DNA from: Bacteroidota bacterium | Lineage (GTDB): Bacteria; Bacteroidota; Bacteroidia; Chitinophagales; Chitinophagaceae | Direction of reading: 5' to 3' | NCBI GenBank assembly: GCA_024640225.1 | Contig: JAHEFK010000007.1 | Location: forward strand, 40,986-104,985 | Length of the DNA stretch: 64,000 nt | Shown here: positions 9,308 to 18,100 of the stretch, in pieces | How the letters are laid out: each line of letters starts with the position of its first letter | How positions within the stretch are numbered: position 1 is the first letter of the stretch | Position numbers and translations under genes: made by a program | Notes under the pieces: generated by a model | The model's input: the letters and a program-made list of their open reading frames with translations, nothing else | Databases searched by the model: none | What the model was told of the DNA's origin: nothing

Positions 9308-9889
9308 ATGGATTCTTTGTCAATAGTTAGTTTATCACAAGTGGTAACGGTAAGTTTAACCCTATTTGCGGTTATTGATATGTTAGGTTCCATTCCGGTG
9401 CTTATTGCTATTAAAAACAAAATGGGTGATATTCATGCAGGCATGGTCACTTTTGTTTCTGGTGTATTAATGTATTTATTCTTTTTAATTGGAGAGAAAG
9501 CGCTTGCTTTTATGGGTATAGACATTGCTTCCTTTGCCATTGCGGGTTCAATTGTAATTTTTATTTTAGGCTTGGAAATGGTTTTGGGTTTAGAGTTTTT
9601 TAAAAGTGATGCAAATTTGAAATCAGGTAATGTAGTGCCAATTGCCTTTCCAATTATTGCTGGCTCGGGCACGCTTACTACCATTATGTCTTTAAAAGCG
9701 AACTTTCATGCCTATAATATTTTATTGGGTATTGGAGTCAATTTAGTGGTTATTTTCATTGTACTTCGTTCGCTCAATTTTTTAGAGCGTTTATTAGGAC
9801 CGTCTGGTATTTTAGTGGTGAGAAAATTCTTTGGTGTTATTTTATTAGCCATTAGTGTGAAGATTTTTAAATCGAACTTATTTCATTAA
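9308..9889 (+). CDS. MarC-family integral membrane protein
   Basis: The protein has 193 residues from the ATG at 9308 and about six hydrophobic segments. It has the MarC/UPF0056 pattern: an early aspartate-proline type region (DMLGSIPVLIAI), an amphipathic loop, and FPIIAGSGTLTTIMS in the middle. MarC proteins are six-helix inner-membrane proteins once linked to multiple antibiotic resistance, but their transport function has never been established. I chose 9308 rather than the TTG at 9290 because 9290-9292 is the end of a -7 promoter box. Family assignment is good; function is unknown. Confidence 0.88.
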   Translation: MDSLSIVSLSQVVTVSLTLFAVIDMLGSIPVLIAIKNKMGDIHAGMVTFVSGVLMYLFFLIGEKALAFMGIDIASFAIAGSIVIFILGLEMVLGLEFFKSDANLKSGNVVPIAFPIIAGSGTLTTIMSLKANFHAYNILLGIGVNLVVIFIVLRSLNFLERLLGPSGILVVRKFFGVILLAISVKIFKSNLFH

Positions 9890-9917
9890 TACTGTATTAA
9901 AGCAAGTTTAATTCCAT

Positions 9918-9925
9918 TACTTTTG
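9918..9925 (+). promoter_or_regulatory. -7 promoter box of the THUMP methyltransferase gene
   Basis: TACTTTTG matches TAnnTTTG exactly. Only 6 bases separate it from the ATG at 9932, so the mRNA should have almost no leader. Confidence 0.55.
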
Positions 9926-9931
9926 TACACT

Positions 9932-11098
9932 ATGAGTGTGTTTACAACAAAAGCAAATGTGGTTATTACTTGCCACAAAAGAATTGTACCGTATTTAGAA
10001 CAAGAAGTAATAAATCTTGGTTTCGAAATTGAAGAGCGATTTGTAACAGGGCTTAAGCTCTTTATTACGTTAAACGACTGCATTAAATTAAATTTAAATC
10101 TTAGATGTGCTAGTCAGGTTTTGTATAGTCTACATGCATTTAAAGCTGTCGATGCCAATCAAATTTATAACGAATTAGTGCAAATGCCTTGGGAAGAAAT
10201 TATTCCCAATCCAGGTTACTTCTCCGTTACGAGCAATGTAAGTAATGAAAGTATCAACAATAGCATGTTTGCAAATCTTAGAGTTAAAGATGCTATAGTA
10301 GATCGACTTCGAGATATCCGTGATGAGCGACCAAAGACGGGTGCAGCACTTACAGGATCTGTAATACACTTACATTGGAAAGATGAATTTGCAGAAGTGT
10401 TTATAGATACTACGGGCGATTCTATTGCTCGTCATGGTTATCGTAAAATACCTGGCTTGGCTCCCATGTTAGAAGGCTTAGCGGCCGCTACTATTTATGC
10501 TAGCCGATGGGATAAGAAAAGTCCTTTTATAAATCCTATGTGTGGCTCTGGTACCTTAGCTATTGAAGCGGCCTTAATGGCTACTAATAGAGTGCCCGGT
10601 TTGTACAGATCCAATTATGCCTTTATGCATATTTTGGGATATGATGCGGAAGTTTACGAAAAAGAACGTGCTATAATTGAGGCTCAAGTTAAAGAAGCAA
10701 AAGTGCCCATTATAGCAAGTGATATAAGTAGTAAAGCAATAGAAAATGCTAAGTTAAATGCAATAGCTGCAGGCGTAGAGGATATGATCAGTTTTGCTGT
10801 ATGTGATTTTTACGATACGGCTGTTCCAGAAGCAGGAGCAGGTGTAATGATGGTGAACCCTGAATATGGCGATCGCTTGGGCGAGGAAACGGAATTGGAA
10901 GCCACCTACGGCAGAATTGGAGATTTCATGAAGCAAAAATGTGGTGGTTATTGGGGGTATGTTTTCACTGGGAATTTAGACTTGGCTAAGAAAATAGGTT
11001 TGAAAGCTAAAAGAAGAATAGAGTTTTTTAATAGTACTATTGACTGTAGACTGCTAGAATATGAATTGTATTCAGGCTCTCGTAGAGTAGAGAAATAA
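9932..11098 (+). CDS. THUMP-domain class I RNA methyltransferase
   Basis: From the ATG at 9932 the protein has 388 residues. The N-terminal ~150 residues form a THUMP-type RNA-binding region, and the C-terminal half is a Rossmann methyltransferase with the SAM motif NPMCGSGTLAIEAAL and the active-site motif NPEYGDRLG. It resembles the N-terminal half of E. coli RlmL, which makes m2G2445 in 23S rRNA, and Bacillus YpsC-like proteins; rRNA guanine N2-methylation is the likely role. The active-site motif reads NPEY instead of the commoner NPPY. The longer TTG start at 9923 overlaps the promoter and is rejected. Confidence 0.87.
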   Translation: MSVFTTKANVVITCHKRIVPYLEQEVINLGFEIEERFVTGLKLFITLNDCIKLNLNLRCASQVLYSLHAFKAVDANQIYNELVQMPWEEIIPNPGYFSVTSNVSNESINNSMFANLRVKDAIVDRLRDIRDERPKTGAALTGSVIHLHWKDEFAEVFIDTTGDSIARHGYRKIPGLAPMLEGLAAATIYASRWDKKSPFINPMCGSGTLAIEAALMATNRVPGLYRSNYAFMHILGYDAEVYEKERAIIEAQVKEAKVPIIASDISSKAIENAKLNAIAAGVEDMISFAVCDFYDTAVPEAGAGVMMVNPEYGDRLGEETELEATYGRIGDFMKQKCGGYWGYVFTGNLDLAKKIGLKAKRRIEFFNSTIDCRLLEYELYSGSRRVEK

Positions 11099-11129
11099 AA
11101 AAGAGCGACTTATATAGTCGCTCTTTTTT
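11097..11129. terminator. Bidirectional terminator between convergent genes
   Basis: Perfect 14-base arms (11097-11110 and 11116-11129), a 5-base loop, and A/T runs on both sides. It lies between the 3' ends of the methyltransferase (+) and the M13 peptidase (-) and can serve both. Confidence 0.85.
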
Positions 11130-11150
11130 TATAATTGTTTAAGTTGGTTA

Positions 11151-13211
11151 TTACCAAACTTGTGCTCTTGTATTAGGTGCACGATAATTTTTAGTACCCG
11201 GTTGGATATTAAATGCTTTGTAGAACGGTTCGAAATTGCTCAACGGTGCATTGCATCTCCATTCGTTAGGAGAGTGAGGATCGGTAATGATTCTTGAAAC
11301 CATTTCTTCTGGTCGCGTATTTGCTCTCCAAACTTGTGCCCAGCTTAAGAAGAATCGTTGGTCAGGCGTCAAGCCATCAATTGTTTTCCCTTCTTTATAT
11401 TGCTGTGTTTGTTGAAACGCTTGATAGGCAATAGTTACACCACCCAAATCTGCAAGATTTTCACCAATGGTCAACTCGCCATTTACATGTACCGTATCTA
11501 AAACAGTGAATTTATTAAATTGATCAATAACTACTTGTGCTTTTTTAGTAAATAAGGCAGCATCCGCTTCTGTCCACCAATCGTTTAAATTACCATCTGC
11601 ATCATATTGTCGTCCTTGGTCGTCAAAACCATGGGTCATTTCATGACCAATAACGCCACCAATTCCACCATAATTTACGGCATCATCAGCATCAAAGTCA
11701 AAGAAAGGATATTGTAAGATACCTGCAGGGAATACGATTTCATTAAATGCAGGGTTGTAATACGCGTTAACGGTTGGAGGTGTCATGCCCCATTCTTTTT
11801 TATCTACAGGTTTACCTAATTTATCAATATTCATTTGGAATTCTAAGGCGCTTGCATTCATAATATTTTGTGCATAGTTATTAGGCACAATTTGCAATTT
11901 GCTATAGTCTTTCCAAGCATCTGGATAGCCTATTTTTTTCAAAAACGTATTGAGTTTTATAAGTGCTTTTTTCTTTGTAGCCTCACTCATCCAGTCTAAA
12001 TGTTGAATGCGATCGGCATAGGTAGCTTGTAAATTATTTACTAATGCTAACATGCGACTTTTTGCTTCTGGCTTGAAGTTTTTACGAACATATTCTTGTC
12101 CTAATAATTCTCCAATATTACCATCTACCATAGATAACACTCTTTTCCATCTTGGTTTTTGTTGCTGCTGACCGCGTACGGCTTTACCATAAAACTCAAA
12201 GCTAGCTTGGTTATAAGGGCTGCTTAAAAAAGATGCCATACTGTTTACTAAATGAAACTGTAGGTAATTTCTCCAATCGTCTAGTTTTTGCGAATGTAGC
12301 ATTTCGCTCCATTTAGCAAAATAATTAGGTTGCGCAATGATGAAGCTATCTGCATTTTTAATACCTAAATAATTTAGCAAACGAGTGCTTTCAAACATAG
12401 GCATGGCAGCAAAGGCGCTTTTTTCATTGTATTTATTATATAATTTATAAGGGTCTCTCATTTCTACACGCGTCATATGAGAACCCGCTAAAATTGTTTC
12501 TAAATCTAATACAGATTTTGCCATTGCAGCGGCTTTATCTTTATTGCCTAGTAAGGTAAAAACCGTTTCCAAGTATTTTACATAAGCATCCTTTATTTTT
12601 AAAGTGCGTGCGTCTGTTTTAAAATAGTAGTCGCGGTCGGGCATGCCTAAACCTGCTTGTCCAAATTGGCAAATTTGTTGGGTTACATTTTTATCATCAG
12701 GAGAGATATAAAATCCAAATACTGGGCTTAGACCGATGGTATGTTCGTAACAGATTTCTTTTAATAAATCATCTGCATTCTGTAAGCGAGCAATACGCAT
12801 AAAATGACTGCTTAATGGCGTAATACCAGCTTTTTCGATAGTATTTGTATCCATGCCACTTTTGTAGAAATCGCCAATTTTTTGCAAATTGCTACCTTTT
12901 TTTGCATTTGATTTTGCAGCAGATTCAAGAAGCTCATGCAGTGCTTTGTAATTATTTTCTTGCAATTCATTAAAGCTACCCCAGCGTGTTTCTGTAGCTG
13001 GAATTGGATTGTTTTTAAGCCAGGTGCCATTTGCATAAAAGAAGAAATTGTCGCCTGGATTTACAGAGAGATCCATATTTGCAGGATCTAGTAATTTTCG
13101 TTTACTTGCAATACTTGTTTTTTTCATTGTTTTTGTTGACTGAGCCCATCCTGAATGAGGAATAGATAAGCTAAGGGCAGCCGAAATAAAAAATAGGTTT
13201 CTAATATTCAT
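11151..13211 (-). CDS. M13-family (neprilysin-like) zinc endopeptidase, secreted
   Basis: The 686-residue precursor starts with a signal peptide of about 23 residues ending in GWAQ. The peptidase M13 domains follow: a large N-terminal helical domain, the zinc motif HEMTH with His523, Glu524 and His527, and GENLADLGG carrying the third ligand glutamate. NAYYNPAFNEIVFPAGILQ is the usual substrate-cleft signature. It should cleave peptides in the periplasm or at the cell surface. A -7 element lies 19 bases upstream of the ATG. Length is normal for bacterial PepO/PgPepO-type enzymes. Confidence 0.93.
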   Translation of the reverse strand: MNIRNLFFISAALSLSIPHSGWAQSTKTMKKTSIASKRKLLDPANMDLSVNPGDNFFFYANGTWLKNNPIPATETRWGSFNELQENNYKALHELLESAAKSNAKKGSNLQKIGDFYKSGMDTNTIEKAGITPLSSHFMRIARLQNADDLLKEICYEHTIGLSPVFGFYISPDDKNVTQQICQFGQAGLGMPDRDYYFKTDARTLKIKDAYVKYLETVFTLLGNKDKAAAMAKSVLDLETILAGSHMTRVEMRDPYKLYNKYNEKSAFAAMPMFESTRLLNYLGIKNADSFIIAQPNYFAKWSEMLHSQKLDDWRNYLQFHLVNSMASFLSSPYNQASFEFYGKAVRGQQQQKPRWKRVLSMVDGNIGELLGQEYVRKNFKPEAKSRMLALVNNLQATYADRIQHLDWMSEATKKKALIKLNTFLKKIGYPDAWKDYSKLQIVPNNYAQNIMNASALEFQMNIDKLGKPVDKKEWGMTPPTVNAYYNPAFNEIVFPAGILQYPFFDFDADDAVNYGGIGGVIGHEMTHGFDDQGRQYDADGNLNDWWTEADAALFTKKAQVVIDQFNKFTVLDTVHVNGELTIGENLADLGGVTIAYQAFQQTQQYKEGKTIDGLTPDQRFFLSWAQVWRANTRPEEMVSRIITDPHSPNEWRCNAPLSNFEPFYKAFNIQPGTKNYRAPNTRAQVW

Positions 13212-13230
13212 AGATTGGTTTTTAGGTTAA

Positions 13231-13238
13231 CAAATGTA
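13231..13238 (-). promoter_or_regulatory. -7 promoter box of the M13 peptidase gene
   Basis: Minus-strand TACATTTG, an exact TAnnTTTG match, ends 19 bases before the ATG. Confidence 0.55.
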
Positions 13239-13265
13239 GGTATTTAGAACTAAATTCAGGCTGTT

Positions 13266-13895
13266 TTAATCGCTATTTATAGGGAAAACATGCATCAAAC
13301 TTGGGAAAAGAAATTTTTTATGTGTGCCCACTTGTTCACATACATAACGTGTTCTTCTTTTTTCCAATAATTTATAGGTATGGCCATCGGTTGATTTAAA
13401 TAGACTGTTGGTCGGTAGTTCCTCTACTAAGCTGTAATTTTCGTCTTTTCTATCAAAAGCCATTAAGGCTCTAAATAAGTGAGGATCACTACAAGAACTA
13501 GCTCCCGGATTTTTAATATATTTTATTAAGGCTTTTTCTACGCTGGGTGGAAATATATTTTTCCCCAATAGCGGTGCTAATAAATTTGAAAAAAAGGATT
13601 TCCATTCTTTACCATGAGGAGATACCTTGTGTTGATGATGCACAAAGGTTATTAAATGAGCAATTTCGTGCAAAAGAGTAATTAAAAAACTGTATTTATT
13701 GAGCGTGCCATTGATGCTAATTCTATGGAAGGGTTTCTCAGGTATTGGATTTCGGTAATCGCCTAATACCAGTTTACGATCTTTTGTTATCGTTAAATGG
13801 ATAGTATATTGTTCTATAAATGGGACTATATAGGCATAAGTGTCATCGGGAAGAAAATTTTGCAAAACCTCAAAGGAAGCTTGTTTTTTTCTCAT
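13266..13895 (-). CDS. SprT-like putative zinc metalloprotein
   Basis: The 209-residue protein has a zincin motif HEIAH (residues 76-80) followed by a further histidine-rich stretch (HHQHKVSPHGKEWKSFF), the arrangement of SprT-like/SPRTN domains. In eukaryotes such domains cleave DNA-protein crosslinks; bacterial SprT proteins are little studied. A C-terminal CxxC zinc ribbon is not obvious: only single cysteines occur (GASSCSD and RYVCEQ). No signal peptide is present. It is the last gene of a four-gene minus-strand run with the AtpI-like membrane proteins, 5 bases after its neighbour. The fold call is good; activity is not shown. Confidence 0.8.
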   Translation of the reverse strand: MRKKQASFEVLQNFLPDDTYAYIVPFIEQYTIHLTITKDRKLVLGDYRNPIPEKPFHRISINGTLNKYSFLITLLHEIAHLITFVHHQHKVSPHGKEWKSFFSNLLAPLLGKNIFPPSVEKALIKYIKNPGASSCSDPHLFRALMAFDRKDENYSLVEELPTNSLFKSTDGHTYKLLEKRRTRYVCEQVGTHKKFLFPSLMHVFPINSD

Positions 13896-13900
13896 GCTGT

Positions 13901-14278
13901 TTATTTTTTTCGCTTATTCATATTAGATAACATGCTGCCATCTAACATAGTGTAAAAAAAGTACATCCCTAATAGCGAAAAAACGGTTGGTTTGTGGAGT
14001 CCCTGTTTATTTAGTAAAACATAGAGTAGGATGGAGATGGAGCAAATAACTATTTTCAAAAGCGAGCTAGCATATACTCCATTTACAAAGCCTTGTGCGC
14101 TTTTCCCTTCACTCGTTTTTATCATTTTAAGACTTAGTAAGGAGAGTCCGAATAAGATGATATTGCCTATCCATAAAGCTTTAGCATCAAATAAAGGGAA
14201 TTTTTCATGGATAAAGAAGATTGCAACGGCTAAAACGATAGCTACCAAAAGATGACTTAGGATAAATATTTTTTTCAT
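13901..14278 (-). CDS. Small four-helix membrane protein (AtpI-like position)
   Basis: The 125-residue protein has four hydrophobic segments (about residues 5-23, 35-51, 68-88 and 98-112) and a basic tail (NMNKRKK). I do not recognise a family motif. It starts 1 base after the AtpZ-like gene. In many Bacteroidota a gene of this size and topology sits between AtpZ and atpB in the ATP synthase cluster, so it may help assemble the F0 rotor or sector. Here no ATP synthase subunit gene follows; SprT does instead. Confidence 0.6.
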   Translation of the reverse strand: MKKIFILSHLLVAIVLAVAIFFIHEKFPLFDAKALWIGNIILFGLSLLSLKMIKTSEGKSAQGFVNGVYASSLLKIVICSISILLYVLLNKQGLHKPTVFSLLGMYFFYTMLDGSMLSNMNKRKK

Positions 14279-14279
14279 G

Positions 14280-14489
14280 TTATTTTTTTGAATTGAGTGA
14301 TTTTAAAAGAGCATAAAAACAATAGCTCAAGGCCAAAAGCGGTAAGGTTATTATAAATAAGGGTTTGCAATGCCAACGTCCATCCAGCTGTATGCCGCCC
14401 CAAACACCTAAGCCAAGAAATATAAACCATTGAATGGTTATGCTTGTGTATTGTAAAATTCGATTAGGATTGAAGTTATTTTCTGCCAT
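14280..14489 (-). CDS. AtpZ/AtpI-family small membrane protein
   Basis: This 69-residue protein has two transmembrane helices separated by a short loop containing a glycine-rich turn and GGIQLDGRW, the pattern of the AtpZ/AtpI family. These proteins accompany F1F0 ATP synthase operons and have been linked to c-ring assembly and magnesium or calcium transport. Its start codon overlaps the end of the upstream gene by 14 bases, which suggests translational coupling. No ATP synthase gene is in this window, so the cluster appears separated from the rest. Confidence 0.72.
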   Translation of the reverse strand: MAENNFNPNRILQYTSITIQWFIFLGLGVWGGIQLDGRWHCKPLFIITLPLLALSYCFYALLKSLNSKK

Positions 14490-14973
14490 GTCTCTTTTTT
14501 CTGTTAGCTGCTTTTACTTGAATATTAGCATCTTTTTTAATGGCTTCTGCATTAGGTAGAACATTTTTTTCAGGTAAGGCATCAATTTGCTTCGGCGATA
14601 GCGCATTCGTATCAAGTGTAATGACATCTTTACCTTGCACTATTCTGTTGAAATTATTAATAACTAACTGTTGACTTTGAGTATAGTCATTGAGAGAATC
14701 TATTTGTTGTTTGAGGTGAATAAGTTCTTTTCTTCCTGCTCCACTAGCATAGCCTGGAATATAATAGCGTAATGGAGTCGTTATAACAAGAAGGTAAGTG
14801 AGTAATACGGTGCCTACAAATAAGGAGCTAAAGAGGATATAAACGCTTTTTTTGGTAAGTTTAAACGAGGCCACCTCCATTAAGGTTTCATCATTAATAA
14901 TAACAAGACGATACGGGTCTTTCGTCCCTTTAAATAGACTAGGTTTGGTATTGAATTTAAAGTGAAATGCCAT
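14476..14973 (-). CDS. Single-pass membrane protein resembling the N-terminus of M23-type peptidases
   Basis: The 165-residue protein has a cytoplasmic start with DPYRLVIINDETLMEVASF, a transmembrane helix at about residues 44-66, then a short periplasmic coiled-coil-like stretch (LIHLKQQIDSLNDY) and a Lys/Arg-rich tail. As I recall, the same N-terminal pattern precedes the M23 peptidoglycan endopeptidase domain in many Bacteroidota proteins of about 300 residues. Here the catalytic domain is absent and the protein ends with a basic tail. Whether this is a truncated relic or a separate short family cannot be told from one sequence. A -7 element lies upstream. Confidence 0.65.
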   Translation of the reverse strand: MAFHFKFNTKPSLFKGTKDPYRLVIINDETLMEVASFKLTKKSVYILFSSLFVGTVLLTYLLVITTPLRYYIPGYASGAGRKELIHLKQQIDSLNDYTQSQQLVINNFNRIVQGKDVITLDTNALSPKQIDALPEKNVLPNAEAIKKDANIQVKAANRKKRHGRK

Positions 14974-14989
14974 ATGAATAAACTATTGG

Positions 14990-14997
14990 CAAAAGTA
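14990..14997 (-). promoter_or_regulatory. -7 promoter box of the M23-like/AtpZ/SprT run
   Basis: Minus-strand TACTTTTG, an exact TAnnTTTG match, ends 16 bases before the ATG at 14973. Confidence 0.55.
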
Positions 14998-15068
14998 GGA
15001 TTCTTTTGGGTAAGTTTCTATTTTTTGTTATTATTCGCTTTATAATGGAAAGAATGCTTAGTTTTTTT

Positions 15069-15076
15069 TATTTTTG
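15069..15076 (+). promoter_or_regulatory. -7 promoter box of the PorW/SprE-like gene
   Basis: TATTTTTG matches TAnnTTTG. Its last three bases are the TTG that opens the longest reading frame, so the true start must lie downstream of 15076. Confidence 0.55.
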
Positions 15077-15154
15077 GTAGAATTAAGAATACGGTATACT
15101 ATTTTTACAGTTTCTCCGTTATTTTTAAAGCGTTTTATATTAAAAATCAAAGAC

Positions 15155-18100
15155 TTGTTGAGGAAGCTGCACATTTATTTTATTGTTACTTTACTTTTAT
15201 TTGCTGTTTATACTGATTCCTTATTTGCTCAGTATAATAAGTCTATAGATTCAAAAGCACTTGCTGCTCATAAGTTAGATAGTATTAAATCTCAGCGTGC
15301 ACTTTTCTTAAAACAAGTAGAAGTTCAACGAAAAAAGAGAGCCGATAGTATTGCTAATATTCAGCGTTATAAATTAAGTAGACATTATAGGGACAGTATA
15401 ACTAAAAAAAGGCTTCACAAAGCAGACAGTATTAAACAAGTAAGGCTAGCAATTTTAGACGAACTGAAGCAAGCTCGTTTGCGAAAATTAGACAGTATAA
15501 ATTTATTAAGGAATCCTAATTATAAGCCTAAAGCTAGGCCATTAACCAATGTAAAATCGCCTAGTAAAAAGTTTGATGTAGCAAAAAATAACAAGCGTTA
15601 TAACGACAGTCTTTTGTTGATGCAAACCAGTAATGGCAATAAGTCAACTAAAAAGCGACTCAGTAAAGCAGATAGTTTACAAAATGTTAGAAAATTAATA
15701 TTAGCAGAAAAAGCTGCTCAAAGAAAAGCTCAAATGGATAGCATTGCAGCCATAAGAAAGCAAAAAGCTGATTCTGTACTTCAAATCAAAAAGTCGAAAA
15801 ATGAGCAGTTGGAGGAGGTGAAGAAAAGGAAAGAGAATATTGCTAAATCTAATGAGAAGAAAAGTGAAGACAAATTTAAGTTGGCTTTAGAATTAAAAAT
15901 TCAGAAAAAAAGGGAGCTTTTTTCAAATGAAAATATGTTGAAAAAGGGTTGGTATTTTCCAAGAAATTTTATTCAGAATTTATTTACCCGATTTAATTAT
16001 CATTTTAATGCCCAAAAGAAAATAAAAGAAGCAAGGGCAAATATGGATCGGTTATACGTTGATAAATTTGATACGCTTATTAACTTGTTTACCTACCTAC
16101 CAAAAGATTCCACCATTTATGGAGCTGATATGGATTCCATAATTCGAAAGGCGTCGTTGGGCATTCAAATTCATGACCCTAGAACCAAATGGGCCGATGA
16201 TTTGTACTTCTTGATGGGACAAGCCTATTATTACAAAGGGGATTATGAAAATGCCATTGCTGCATTTCGATATGCAATGCTTGTGCAAGATATGTATCCT
16301 ACAAAAGGAGCTGCCAAACAAGTAAGTGATAAATTATCTGTTGTAAAAAATAAAAAGAAAGGACCATTAGGTTGGTTTGCTCATAAGCCAGTTAAAAATG
16401 ATGCTATTCTATGGTTGTGTAGGACATTGGTAGAAAATAAAAAATATGGTGAAGCTGAATCTGTATTAGACCTATTAGAATCGGATAAGAAAACGGATCG
16501 ATTTATGAAAGGCAAGGTAGCCTTAGAACATGCCTATTTAGCCATAAAAGATGAAGATTTTGTGTTGGCTACTGAATCACTAACAAAAGTTGTAGCCACT
16601 AAAAAGATGCCTAAAGCAATTAAATTGAGGGCTTCTTTTCTTTTGGCTCAATTGTCATTTTCACAACATGCATATGATAAAGCAGAGCGAGCGTATGCTG
16701 CCGCATTGAACTATCATCCTAATTTAGAAATGGATTTTGAAGCTAGAAAGGGTATTGCATTATCTAAAGTCGCAAATAGCAATGTTGATAATAAGGCGCT
16801 CAATAGTTTGAAAGAGATGTTGCACGACAACAAATATAGTAACTATCAAGATCAGGTATATTACATGTTAGGTAAATTATCCTTACAGATTGATACTAAA
16901 AATAGTGCTATTGCTTATTTTCAAAAAGGCTTACACTTAATAAAAATAGCGCCTTCACAAAAAGCAATTTTATATGCCGCATTGGCTAATGTTTATTTTG
17001 ATAATGGCAATTATAAAATTGCCAAAACAGCTTTTGATAGTTTAGATAAATATAAAACGAGTGCTGCAAAGCATACTGAAGTTGTGTTAGCGCTTAGTAG
17101 ATCTAAAGTGATTGATGAAATTGTTATTCCAATTCGATCTATAAAAGAAAAGGATAGCTTAATTCATCTAGCCAATCTATCCGATAAAGAACAAAAGGCT
17201 GTTATTAAAAAGTATATTAAACAATTGGAACGCCAACAAGCAGATAGTGTCAACCAAAATAATACGGTCTCGGTTTCTATTCCAACAATTGTTACCAAAG
17301 AATCTTCAACATGGTATTTTGGAAATGCTAATCAAATTCAAATGGGTGCTACTGATTTTAAGCGTAAATGGGGTAGTAGGCCTAATGCAGATAATTGGAG
17401 GAGAATAGCAAGTATTGGTCAATCTAACGCTGCTGGCTTAAATGAACAAGATGCTAAAAATAACGCTGCCGATACTGCCAATTCAAATGAAAAGGGCTTG
17501 CCAACTGAAACATCTTTGTTGAGTTTATTACCTAAGACAAAAATTGAGCAAGAAAAATTGCTTAATCAAATTCAAAAACACTATATCGATTTAGCAAATG
17601 CCTTTTTGGATAATTTAGATGATCATAAAAATGCTACCCAATCCCTAGATACTTTGCTCAAGCGATTCCCTAAGAGTTTATATAAACCTGAGGCTTTGTA
17701 TTTGTACTATAGAATGGCATTAAAAGAAAATAATGTTCGTTTTGCACAAAAAATGGTTACCCAATTAAAAGATAGTTTTTCTCAATCTAAATGGGCAATG
17801 TTGGTAAAGCCATCTGCAGACCAGGACTGGAATGTGCAAAATCAACGAAAATTAATGCTTCAATATGATTCTGTGTATACGCTTGTATCGAAACGTAATT
17901 TTGATTCATCTTGGTTAGTTTTGGAAAGTATTAATTTGGATAAGTTTTCTGATACTATGAAACAGCGCTTCTATCTGCTGAAAGCTATTACGTACATTGG
18001 TTTAAATAAATATGCTACTGCCGATAGTTTTTTTAAAAATGTCAAACCATTTATTAAACAACAAGCTCTTGCAAATTGGGTGCAAGCAGTTGAGCAGCAA

